This document shows positions 1 to 7,099 of a DNA stretch of 64,000 nt, one piece after another; the first letter of the stretch is position 1, and the number at the start of each line of letters is the position of its first letter. Source of the DNA: Parvibaculum sp002684405 (lineage in GTDB: Bacteria; Pseudomonadota; Alphaproteobacteria; Parvibaculales; Parvibaculaceae); NCBI GenBank assembly GCA_965140395.1, contig OZ223207.1:1-64000 (forward strand), in the 5' to 3' direction. The position numbers and the translations under genes are program-made. The notes below the pieces were generated by a model. The model had not been told where the DNA came from. It was given only the letters and a program-made list of their open reading frames with translations, and made no database searches.

Positions 1-40
1 CGTCCGGCGGCGAAAGGCGGCGCAGCGTCAACGCGAGAAG

Positions 41-787
41 ATGGTGGCGCGCTCGCCGTTCACGCTATGGCTGATGCGGATCGTGATCGCGATCTTCTGC
101 GTGCCCGCGCTTGTTCTCACCGTTTATGCCTTCGTACCGCCGCCGGCGACGCCGCTCATGGTCATCCGTCTCATCGAAGGCTACGGGCTTCACAAGGACT
201 GGGTGCCGCTTTCGAAGATTTCGCCCTCCCTGCAGCGCGCGGTCATCGCCTCGGAGGACGGCAAGTTCTGCGGACATACCGGCTTCGACTGGCAGGCGGT
301 CAGCCATGCCATCGATCGCTATCAGAGCGGCAACGGGCATATCCTCGGGGCCTCGACCATCAGTATGCAGACCTCCAAGAACCTCTTTTTCTGGCCGGGG
401 CGAACCTTCCTGCGCAAGGGCGGGGAGAGCTTTGCGACGGTCTGGCTCGAAACGATCCTCTCCAAGCGCCGCATCATGGAGCTCTATCTGAATATCGTGG
501 AATGGGGCCCCGGCATTTACGGGGCGGAAGCCGCGGCGCAGCACTGGTTCGGCATCCACGCCGCCCAGCTCAGCCCGCGTCAGGCCGCCTTGCTGGCGGC
601 AAGCCTGCCCGATCCGCTGGGCCGCGATCCGGCAAGCCCGTCGGCCTATATGCGTTCACGCGCGGGCACGATCCTCGCGCGGATGCGCGGCGTGCCCGCG
701 GGCGAGCGGCTTTGTCAGGGGCAGCCGCCCATTCGTCCCGAGGTTACCCGTGGGGGCGTGCGGCTTCGCCTGCCGCCTCGCTTTTAG
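41..787 (+). CDS. mtgA: Monofunctional peptidoglycan glycosyltransferase MtgA
   Basis: Polymerises lipid II into glycan strands at the outer face of the inner membrane. The 248-residue protein has one N-terminal membrane segment (about residues 10-30) followed by a single GT51 domain. The family motifs are clear: ASEDGKF with the catalytic Glu (about residues 70-76), GASTISMQ (about 106-113) and a region around NIVEWGPGIYGAE. There is no transpeptidase domain, which separates it from class A PBPs. The frame stays open back to the window edge and encodes basic residues, so the true start may lie before base 1; the ATG at 41 is the first inside the window. Its 3' end overlaps the convergent small-subunit gene by 44 bp. 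Confidence 0.93.
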   Translation: MVARSPFTLWLMRIVIAIFCVPALVLTVYAFVPPPATPLMVIRLIEGYGLHKDWVPLSKISPSLQRAVIASEDGKFCGHTGFDWQAVSHAIDRYQSGNGHILGASTISMQTSKNLFFWPGRTFLRKGGESFATVWLETILSKRRIMELYLNIVEWGPGIYGAEAAAQHWFGIHAAQLSPRQAALLAASLPDPLGRDPASPSAYMRSRAGTILARMRGVPAGERLCQGQPPIRPEVTRGGVRLRLPPRF

Positions 788-1199
788 GCTCGTCTTCGTT
801 CATCAGGGCCGCCAGCGCGCAGAGTTCCACGCAAGTGCGCGACAGGGCCCAATTGTCCACCAGCACCATGTCGTCACTGGCGAAATCGGCGCGGGTGATT
901 TTCGCCATGGCGGTGCGCGTTTCCCCTGTGGTCGCTTTGGGCGTCCAGCCCTGATCGCGCAGCTTCTTGGCGATGCGGCGGCTCAGTGCGGCGACATTGC
1001 TTTGCTCGCCGCCCTGGTCCATCCAGCGGTGGCCGATCAGCGCAATGGCTTTGGGATCCGCCATGATGCCGGTCAGGCTGTTTTCGAGGCCGAGCTGTTC
1101 GGGTTCCGACATCGATACGGCAAGCGGGATTGCGCTTACCGCCACCGCGGCGCCGGCAAGGATCAGGACGTTTCTGCGCGAAAGTGTTGCGTCGGCCAT
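744..1199 (-). CDS. Tat-exported small subunit paired with GMC dehydrogenase (FAD-SLDH/gluconate-dehydrogenase subunit type)
   Basis: A 151-residue protein with a twin-arginine-type leader (SRRNVLILAGAA, residues 7-18) and a hydrophobic stretch ending near residue 30. It starts directly after the stop of the GMC oxidoreductase (1200), so the two are surely cotranscribed. In known membrane-bound sugar and alcohol dehydrogenases, a small Tat-signal subunit accompanies the FAD subunit and helps carry it to the periplasm. The mature part has no catalytic motif I recognise. The substrate is unknown. The 3' end overlaps mtgA tail to tail. The assignment rests on leader, size and position more than on sequence motifs. 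Confidence 0.72.
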   Translation of the reverse strand: MADATLSRRNVLILAGAAVAVSAIPLAVSMSEPEQLGLENSLTGIMADPKAIALIGHRWMDQGGEQSNVAALSRRIAKKLRDQGWTPKATTGETRTAMAKITRADFASDDMVLVDNWALSRTCVELCALAALMNEDEPKSEAAGEAARPHG

Positions 1200-2780
1200 T
1201 CAGAGCGTCTCCCCCGGCTGGTTGTTTGCGAAGCGCGTTTTCAGATGGTCGGCCATGCGTACCGCCAGCGCGACCAGCGTCAGCGTGGGGTTGACCGTGC
1301 CGGTGGTCGGATAGACCGAGGAGCCGGCGATATAGAGGTTCGACATTCCGTGCACGCGGCAATCGGCGTCGCAGACGCCCTGTCCGGCGTCGGCGGACAT
1401 GCGGGTGGAGCCCATATGGTGGTTGCCCCAGCCCTCCGCCTCGGTCCATTCCTCGCGGTCCTGAAACATGATGCGGATGCGGCCTTCGCCCCAGCCGCCC
1501 CAGGCGCGGGCGAGCGCGCGGACATTCTGGTGCAGGCTCGTCGCATCCGTGCCCTTGAGCCGCCAGGTGAGCTTGGTGCGGTTGAGGCCGAGCGCGTCCT
1601 TCTCGTCCGACAGCGTGATGCGGCTGTCCGGATTGGGCTGCTGTTCGCTGGCGCAGCCGATGCCGAAGCGCCAGCCCAGTGTGTCGTTTTTCGCGGGCAG
1701 GGCGGTCGAGCTGCGGATCGCCTGCAGGATGCCCGCATCGAGTTTGTGAGCGGCCTCCCGTTCCGCCTTCTTTTGCGGTGAGGCGTCGCCGTCTTTCGGC
1801 GGCGTATAGGCCGCTTTCACTTCCTCGCGCGGATAGAAGGTCATCACCGTGCCGAGGCGGCCGGTGCGCGCCAGATATTCGGGCGTGAACATGAAGCAGC
1901 CGCGCATCACCGCTTTTTCCACCGGCGTATAGGTGCGGTAGAAGGCGGGCACCAGCTCTTCATCGGTAATCAGGATATCCGCCGGATAGGGGATATGCGG
2001 ATGCTCCATGAAATAGCGGCCCACCATGTCGTTCTGGTTGCCGAGGCCCGCTGTCGCGACGCTGTTCGACAGGAGCAGCATGCGCGCATTCTCGATGCCG
2101 CCCGTGGCGAGCACGACGGTTTTCGGTTTCACGGTGAAGCCGTTGCCCTGAAGCGTCGCCACGCGCAGATGGTCCACTTCGGCCGCGTTTTCCGTCGGCA
2201 CGATCTCCAGCACGTTGGAATTGAGATAGCAGGTGACGTTCTCCGCCTTTTTGATGTCGGGGCGGTAAACCTCGCCGAAGCGGGTGGGGGGCGAATAGAT
2301 GAAGAAGCGCGTCATCACCTCGTCGCCCGCCAGCGGCAGCGGCTCGACCGGCTTGTCGGTCTTCCAGCCTTCGGGGTCGTCGAAATTGGTCGAATGGAGC
2401 TGGCAGATGTCGGCGGCGCGCGGATAATAGGGGTCGAGGTCGTCGCGCGTGATGGGCCAGCCGGAATGGGGCACCCAGTCGCGCTTTTCGAAATCCTCCT
2501 TTTCGAGCGGGCGGCACCAGCCGCCCCAATGGTTCGTGCTGCCGCCGAAATAGCGCAGGCGCGAGCCGTCCAGCGTGTAGTCCACGCCGCCGATCTCGCC
2601 CTCGTAAAGCGCCTGGGTGTCGGCGTCGAAGTCGAAGCCGCCGGATTCGATCAGCGCGACCCTGACGCCCGTCCCTGCGAATTCGCGCGCAATGGTAATG
2701 CCCGCTGCCCCGCCGCCAATGATGGCGAGGTCGGTCTCGATAATGGTTCCCTCGGGAACCTGGCGTCCATCGACAAACAT
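1200..2780 (-). CDS. GMC-family FAD-dependent oxidoreductase (large subunit)
   Basis: A 526-residue glucose-methanol-choline oxidoreductase. An N-terminal dinucleotide-binding fold (DLAIIGGGAAGITIARE, about residues 18-34) binds FAD, and the C-terminal GMC_oxred_C domain shows HHMGSTRM and GTVNPTLT, which carry the catalytic His and the second His/Asn position. Members oxidise alcohols or sugars and pass electrons to quinone or cytochrome c. I chose the ATG at 2780 because homology to the flavin fold begins just after it; an upstream extension would add about 40 unrelated residues. No signal peptide is visible, so it would be exported, if at all, with the Tat-leader protein encoded immediately downstream. 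The divergent aldehyde dehydrogenase could oxidise an aldehyde product, which is inference. Confidence 0.9.
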   Translation of the reverse strand: MFVDGRQVPEGTIIETDLAIIGGGAAGITIAREFAGTGVRVALIESGGFDFDADTQALYEGEIGGVDYTLDGSRLRYFGGSTNHWGGWCRPLEKEDFEKRDWVPHSGWPITRDDLDPYYPRAADICQLHSTNFDDPEGWKTDKPVEPLPLAGDEVMTRFFIYSPPTRFGEVYRPDIKKAENVTCYLNSNVLEIVPTENAAEVDHLRVATLQGNGFTVKPKTVVLATGGIENARMLLLSNSVATAGLGNQNDMVGRYFMEHPHIPYPADILITDEELVPAFYRTYTPVEKAVMRGCFMFTPEYLARTGRLGTVMTFYPREEVKAAYTPPKDGDASPQKKAEREAAHKLDAGILQAIRSSTALPAKNDTLGWRFGIGCASEQQPNPDSRITLSDEKDALGLNRTKLTWRLKGTDATSLHQNVRALARAWGGWGEGRIRIMFQDREEWTEAEGWGNHHMGSTRMSADAGQGVCDADCRVHGMSNLYIAGSSVYPTTGTVNPTLTLVALAVRMADHLKTRFANNQPGETL

Positions 2781-3094
2781 ATCTTTCAATCGTCCGGTTG
2801 GTGGCCCATTTCGTCTGGGCCTACATGATGTGGCAGTCTGCGGTTTTTTTGGGGCGGCAAACCGGAAATTTTGCGTTGGGCGGCGCTTTTCCGGCTCCCA
2901 CATGGCAGAAATCTCATGCTTTTTGCACTGGACCGCGCCCGATGCTCATGCCAGTTTTCCTGACAACAAAAATCCCCTCGCATGGGTGCCAAAAAACGGA
3001 GCGTCGCCGGGCGGTTTTCGCCCCCCTCGCGGTCCGATCCAGCATAAAAACAGGCGCCCAGCCCGCGAGGACCGGCTTCAAACGGAGGACTGTC
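2781..3094. promoter_or_regulatory. Divergent promoter region, GMC dehydrogenase / aldehyde dehydrogenase
   Basis: A 314 bp region between divergent starts. It must hold promoters for both genes. An AACGGAGGA ribosome site (3081-3089) sets the aldehyde dehydrogenase start at 3095. I found no convincing operator palindrome or known riboswitch. Apparent reading frames across it are extensions of the flanking genes without coding character. Confidence 0.5.
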
Positions 3095-4522
3095 ATGAAA
3101 GAATGCCTGAAGTTTTACATCAACGGCGAGTGGGTCGACCCGGCCCAGCCGAAGACGCTCGACGTGATCAACCCCGCGACCGAAGAGCCCTGCGCCAAGA
3201 TCAGCATCGGCTCCCAGGCCGATGTGGACAAGGCGGTGGCCGCGGCCAAGAAGGCCTTCGAGACCTTCTCGAAGACCAGCGTCGAGGACCGCGTCGCGCT
3301 TCTCGGCAAGATCCTCGAGGTCTATCAGAGCCGCTATGGCGACATCGCCGAGGCGATCACCATGGAAATGGGCGCACCGGCCAAGCTCTCGCAGCTGGCG
3401 CAGGCCGCCATGGGCGTGGCGCATCTCGGCACCATGATCGAGATCCTGAAGGGCTATGAGTTCGAAGAGCAGCGCGGCACGACCACGCTGCGCAAGGAGC
3501 CGATCGGCGTTTGCGGTTTCATCACGCCGTGGAACTGGCCGATGAACCAGATCATGTGCAAGGTCGCCCCGGCGATTGCCGCGGGCTGCACCGTCGTGCT
3601 GAAGCCGTCGGAAGAAGCGCCGCTCGATGCCTATATCTTCGCCGAAGTGATGGACGCGGCGGGCGTGCCCAAGGGCGTCTTCAACCTCGTCAATGGCGAC
3701 GGCCCCGGCGTGGGCGCGGCCATCTCCAGCCACCCGGATGTGGACATGGTGTCCTTCACCGGTTCCACCCGTGCGGGCATTCTCGTTGCCAAGGCCGCTG
3801 CCGACACGGTGAAGCGCGTCGCGCAGGAGCTGGGCGGCAAGTCGCCGAACATCATCCTCGACGATGCGGACCTGGAAAAGGCGGTCGCCGGCGGCGTGAT
3901 GGGCGTCATGCAGAATTCCGGTCAGTCCTGTAATGCGCCGACGCGCATGCTGGTCCCGGCGGGCAAGCATGACGAAGCGCTCAAGATCGCCAAGGCGACG
4001 GCTGAAAGCGTGAAGGTCGGCGACCCGAACGCCGAAGGCACGACGATGGGCCCGGTGGTGAACGAAGTTCAGTTCAACAAGATCCAGGGCCTCATCCAGA
4101 AGGGCATCGAGGAAGGCGCGACGCTCGTCACCGGCGGCACGGGCCGTCCGGAAGGCCTCAACAAGGGCTTCTATGTCCGCCCGACCATCTTCGGCAATGT
4201 CACCAACGACATGACCGTCGCGCGCGAAGAAATCTTCGGCCCGGTGCTGGCGATCATGCCGTATGAGTCCGAGGAAGAAGCCATCCGCATCGGCAACGAC
4301 ACGGTCTATGGCCTGTCGGGCTATGTGCAGGGCGAACTCGCGCATGCCAACAAGGTCGCCGCGCAGATCCGCGCCGGTCAGATCCATGTGAACGGCGCCG
4401 GTCCGGACCTCCACGCGCCCTTCGGCGGCTTCAAGCAGTCGGGCAATGGCCGCGAATGGGGCGAACTGGGCTTCGAGGAATTCCTCGAGACCAAGGCCGT
4501 CCTCGGCGCCAACGCCGCGTAA
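3095..4522 (+). CDS. NAD(P)-dependent aldehyde dehydrogenase
   Basis: Oxidises an aldehyde to the acid with NAD(P)+ in the cytoplasm. The 475-residue length is normal for the superfamily. Visible motifs are PWNWPMNQ in the cofactor fold, a KPSEEAPLDA segment, FTGSTRAG, the general-base Glu in AQELGGKSPN, and the nucleophile Cys279 in SGQSCNAP. The usual EEIFGPVLAI segment is near the C-terminus. The ATG at 3095 follows a strong GGAGG site, and residues upstream of it are not ALDH-like. It diverges from the GMC dehydrogenase and is followed by a strong terminator, so it is probably a single-gene transcript. The precise substrate cannot be told from the sequence. Confidence 0.92.
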   Translation: MKECLKFYINGEWVDPAQPKTLDVINPATEEPCAKISIGSQADVDKAVAAAKKAFETFSKTSVEDRVALLGKILEVYQSRYGDIAEAITMEMGAPAKLSQLAQAAMGVAHLGTMIEILKGYEFEEQRGTTTLRKEPIGVCGFITPWNWPMNQIMCKVAPAIAAGCTVVLKPSEEAPLDAYIFAEVMDAAGVPKGVFNLVNGDGPGVGAAISSHPDVDMVSFTGSTRAGILVAKAAADTVKRVAQELGGKSPNIILDDADLEKAVAGGVMGVMQNSGQSCNAPTRMLVPAGKHDEALKIAKATAESVKVGDPNAEGTTMGPVVNEVQFNKIQGLIQKGIEEGATLVTGGTGRPEGLNKGFYVRPTIFGNVTNDMTVAREEIFGPVLAIMPYESEEEAIRIGNDTVYGLSGYVQGELAHANKVAAQIRAGQIHVNGAGPDLHAPFGGFKQSGNGREWGELGFEEFLETKAVLGANAA

Positions 4523-4550
4523 AACGCTTCCCGGGTCATCCGGGTACGGA

Positions 4551-4582
4551 AAGCCGGTGCGGGAAACCGCACCGGCTTTTTT
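4551..4582 (+). terminator. Rho-independent terminator after aldehyde dehydrogenase
   Basis: An 11-bp perfect stem AGCCGGTGCGG / CCGCACCGGCT with a 4-nt loop, followed by TTTTT, located 29 nt after the stop codon. Confidence 0.9.
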
Positions 4583-4627
4583 ATTGCGCTCTTTTTGCGA
4601 GGCTCTTCACGCCCGCCCAAAACAACC

Positions 4628-4711
4628 CGTCATCCCGGCGAAAGCCGGGATCCATGGGGCGTCGAGACTTGCTGCTGCTTGTCGATGGATGCCGGATCAA
4701 GTCCGGCATGA
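4628..4711. repeat. Composite palindromic intergenic repeat
   Basis: Two short hairpins in a gene-free stretch: ATCCCGGC-gaaa-GCCGGGAT (4632-4651) and GCCGGA-tcaag-TCCGGC (4691-4707). They are joined by a 39-nt linker bounded by the inverted words ATCCATGG and CGATGGAT. The words CGTCATCCCGGC and GGATGCCGGATCAAG are typical of dispersed palindromic repeats in many alphaproteobacterial genomes. I saw no second copy in this window. It marks the left edge of a patchy region. Confidence 0.7.
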
Positions 4712-4826
4712 TGCGCTTGCGTGTTTACGGGTCAGGCTGGACAGCTATTGTCAGCTTGAGACAAGATAAAATCTAAGATCAAGAGGCGTCGTGTGGGGAC
4801 ACGGCAGAGGCTGGGGGAGGGGAGTG

Positions 4827-5687
4827 ATGCTGGAGAGCACGCTCGTATACGCCGATCACGCTTATTACGGGCAGACAGCGCAATTCTTTCTTGCGCTGTA
4901 CATCATTCTTATCGGTCCCGTTTTCTTCTTTCTTTACAAGGTTTTTCGTTCTCACTGGGTATGGGCGCTTTTTGTTGCTATTCCCGCCGCTATCGCCGCC
5001 GAAACGGCGATTGGCTATTTCATCTTCGTGAATCGCTGCGAGACCGAGGCGGGTATCAACGTTCTCAACCCGCCCCCGCCGACAAGGGGCTTTATCGCGA
5101 TGCCACCTAAGGATTTATCGATGGGGTGGCGGATGAAATGCACAACTATGTGTATGCAAGGACTTAGGGATGACGAGTATGAGTTCGTGGAGCAGCCGCT
5201 TTTTCGCCATGACGAATTTGTTGGCGATCCGTCTGGTCGCGGTCGAGTAAAGTCGAAATATCACATTCTGCCCCAAGTGGTCGGCTTTCGGTTCGAGCGC
5301 TATCCTCCGAACAGCAACCGGTGCTATGGGCGCAGGCTTGAGACGCCGGGAAAGAGACTTCCCGGTGCTGAGTATTCTCCGCTGACGAGAACGTCGAGAT
5401 TTTGCATTGCCTCCACGCCGATCACATCGTTCAGCGCAGATGCGGAATACGATGAGAATTGGAAAAGCAGCTACACATTTTCAGTGAATCTCACGCGCGT
5501 AACGTCCGCTGATGACGACGTCGTATTCTCCGAGAGGAAAAGAATTACCTTCGGGAGTGGGTACCTCGCCCATTGGCTATACCGGATGACGGATTTATCA
5601 GGGGCCGGGCAGCACTACATAACGTGCGAGCGTCATTACGAAGATAGCTGGCTGCATACAATGGTCGGTGTGCCTGTCGCGCGATAA
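4827..5687 (+). CDS. Hypothetical membrane-anchored protein, atypical composition
   Basis: I do not recognise this 286-residue protein. Two hydrophobic segments (about residues 14-33 and 38-62) are followed by a polar, probably periplasmic domain with several cysteines and proline-rich PPPPTRG. The start at 4827 follows a strong GGGAGGGGAG site; an in-frame start at 4791 is less likely. The base composition is visibly less GC-rich than every neighbour and codons ending in A/T are frequent, so it may have arrived by horizontal transfer. It sits between the palindromic repeat and a remnant of an MFS gene, as expected of an insertion-prone site. No functional call is possible. Confidence 0.7.
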   Translation: MLESTLVYADHAYYGQTAQFFLALYIILIGPVFFFLYKVFRSHWVWALFVAIPAAIAAETAIGYFIFVNRCETEAGINVLNPPPPTRGFIAMPPKDLSMGWRMKCTTMCMQGLRDDEYEFVEQPLFRHDEFVGDPSGRGRVKSKYHILPQVVGFRFERYPPNSNRCYGRRLETPGKRLPGAEYSPLTRTSRFCIASTPITSFSADAEYDENWKSSYTFSVNLTRVTSADDDVVFSERKRITFGSGYLAHWLYRMTDLSGAGQHYITCERHYEDSWLHTMVGVPVAR

Positions 5688-5730
5688 GTGGTGCAAGCGG
5701 ATTAGATCTGGCGTGACTTTCAATCTCGCA

Positions 5731-5787
5731 TCCCCGCTTTCGCGGTTCGTCCATCAGGAAGAACGGGGTGGCGGCGGAGCCCACCAA
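5731..5787 (-). pseudogene. Remnant of the 3' end of an MFS transporter gene
   Basis: Read on the minus strand, this stretch encodes GSAATPFFLMDEPRKRG, nearly the C-terminus of the intact MFS gene at 7100-8422 (GSAATMFFLVDEPRKRG at 7112-7162). In the DEPRKRG part the DNA differs only at third codon positions (for example GAC/GAT, CGA/CGG, GGA/GGG), so both copies were once coding. Here the homology breaks off on both sides, with no stop codon at the matching place. The remnant and the intact 3' end are direct repeats that bracket the XRE regulator and DUF2834 gene. Confidence 0.72.
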
Positions 5788-5804
5788 CTCGAAACCTAAC
5801 CCAT

Positions 5805-6659
5805 CTACTCCGCCCCGGCCATGCTCTCGAAAAGCCGGGCCGTTGCCTCGTCCGCCGGGAAAAGCTGTTCGATGCGCAGTTCGTCCGCCGTCACGTCCTG
5901 CGCCGTGCCGAAGGTGGAAATCACGGTGAAGAGGGAGACCTTGAGCCCGTTCATTTCCACTTCCAGCGGCAGGACGGGCAGGAGACCGGCATTGTCCGGC
6001 GGGCGCAGCGTGTCGGGGTCCTGCAATGCCGCGAGGCTTTGAAGTTCGCGTTTCATGTCTTCGCCGCCGACGGATTCCGCTTCGCGCTCGGCCCGGTGCC
6101 AGAGCAGCGGCGCGGCGATGCTCCAGTTGGTCACGAAGGGCCGGATGCCCTCGGGGTGAAAGAAAAGGCGCATGAGATTGCGCGCCTGTCCGTCGCCGTT
6201 CCCTTCGCCCAGCCGCGTCCACAGATCGTCCCCGAAGAGCGAGGTCAGAAGGTCGAAGGGCGCATTCGCCATGCGGATGTTCCATGCCCGGTCCAGCACC
6301 ACGGCGGGATAGGGTTCGTGGCTTTCCAGTATCTTTTCGATGGCCGACATGACGAGGCTCATCTGCGGGTCGTCCAGCGGACGTGTCTTGAACACCGGCG
6401 CAAAGCCCGCCGCCGTCAGCCACTGGTTCCTGTCGCGCAGCGGCACTTCCAAGCATTCGCTCAGTTGCAGGATCATGCGCCGGCTCGGTTTGGCGCGGCC
6501 CGATTCCAGAAAGCTCACATGGCGCTGCGAGACGCCCGCCGTCAGCGCAAGGTCGAGTTGCGAGAGGCGGCGTTTCTGCCGCCATGATTTCAGCAGATGG
6601 GGAAAGACATCTCCAAATGCGTCTTTTGCGGCCTCACCGGCTACCAATGTGTCCGACAT
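5805..6659 (-). CDS. XRE-family regulator with MmyB-like ligand-binding domain
   Basis: A 284-residue DNA-binding regulator. The N-terminal helix-turn-helix (about residues 18-75) contains LSQLDLALTAGVSQRHVSFLE and RAKPSRRMI, both typical of XRE/Cro folds. The rest (about 90-280) matches the MmyB-like domain that binds small hydrophobic ligands in related regulators, with the characteristic VVLDRAWNIRMAN start. The ATG at 6659 has a GAGGAGG site upstream, and the 17 residues before it in frame are not conserved-looking. It is divergent from the DUF2834 gene across a 121-bp gap holding a symmetrical palindrome, so autoregulation and control of that gene are likely. The ligand is unknown. Confidence 0.88.
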   Translation of the reverse strand: MSDTLVAGEAAKDAFGDVFPHLLKSWRQKRRLSQLDLALTAGVSQRHVSFLESGRAKPSRRMILQLSECLEVPLRDRNQWLTAAGFAPVFKTRPLDDPQMSLVMSAIEKILESHEPYPAVVLDRAWNIRMANAPFDLLTSLFGDDLWTRLGEGNGDGQARNLMRLFFHPEGIRPFVTNWSIAAPLLWHRAEREAESVGGEDMKRELQSLAALQDPDTLRPPDNAGLLPVLPLEVEMNGLKVSLFTVISTFGTAQDVTADELRIEQLFPADEATARLFESMAGAE

Positions 6660-6708
6660 CGCGGCCTCCTCTTCTCGCTCCACTATTCCCCGGGATGGAA
6701 ATTGCTTC

Positions 6709-6727
6709 AATAACCTCCGAGGTAATT
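6709..6727. promoter_or_regulatory. Candidate operator palindrome between XRE regulator and DUF2834 gene
   Basis: AATAACCTC-C-GAGGTAATT is an inverted repeat with 8 of 9 arm positions paired and a 1-nt centre. It lies about 50-55 bp from both divergent starts, as expected for an operator of the local helix-turn-helix regulator. Binding is inferred, not shown. Confidence 0.55.
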
Positions 6728-6780
6728 GCGGGGCCTTCGCGGCGGGATCAGTCTGCCTCCGTCAATCACAGGAGGTTTCC

Positions 6781-7095
6781 ATGACCAGCCGTTTACTGAT
6801 GATCCTTGTCACGATTGCCGCTTTCGGCGTGCTTACCGTTCTTGCGCTGATGGAAACGGGCTATTTCGGCTTGTTCGAAATGCAGCTGCAGAGTTTCGCG
6901 GGGCTTCAGGTGTTGATCGATCTCGTGATCGTCTGCCTGCTGGCCTGTATCTGGATGGTGCGGGATGCGCGCGAACGCGGGCTCATTGCCTGGCCCTTCG
7001 TGGTGCTGACCTTTGCCGCCGGGTCCTTCGGGCCGCTTTTCTATCTCGCCATGTGCGAACTCAAGACGGGTGCGCCCCGTCCGGCGGCGGCGTGA
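6781..7095 (+). CDS. DUF2834-type small membrane protein
   Basis: A 104-residue integral membrane protein with three hydrophobic segments (about 4-22, 38-58 and 70-92). The middle and C-terminal part, GLQVLIDLVIVCLLACIWMV followed by WPFVVLTFAAGSFGPLFYL, fits the DUF2834 pattern. The function of that family is not established. The ATG at 6781 follows an excellent ACAGGAGGTTTCC ribosome site. Its divergence from an MmyB-type regulator suggests it is the regulated target, possibly acting with a small hydrophobic molecule. Its stop is followed 4 nt later by the convergent stop of the MFS gene. Confidence 0.75.
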   Translation: MTSRLLMILVTIAAFGVLTVLALMETGYFGLFEMQLQSFAGLQVLIDLVIVCLLACIWMVRDARERGLIAWPFVVLTFAAGSFGPLFYLAMCELKTGAPRPAAA

Positions 7096-7099
7096 TCCT

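Noticed and set aside
5545..6585. 346-codon minus-strand frame over the XRE regulator
   Set aside because: It is the out-of-frame shadow of the XRE gene; only its last stretch contains the real MFS remnant, reported separately.
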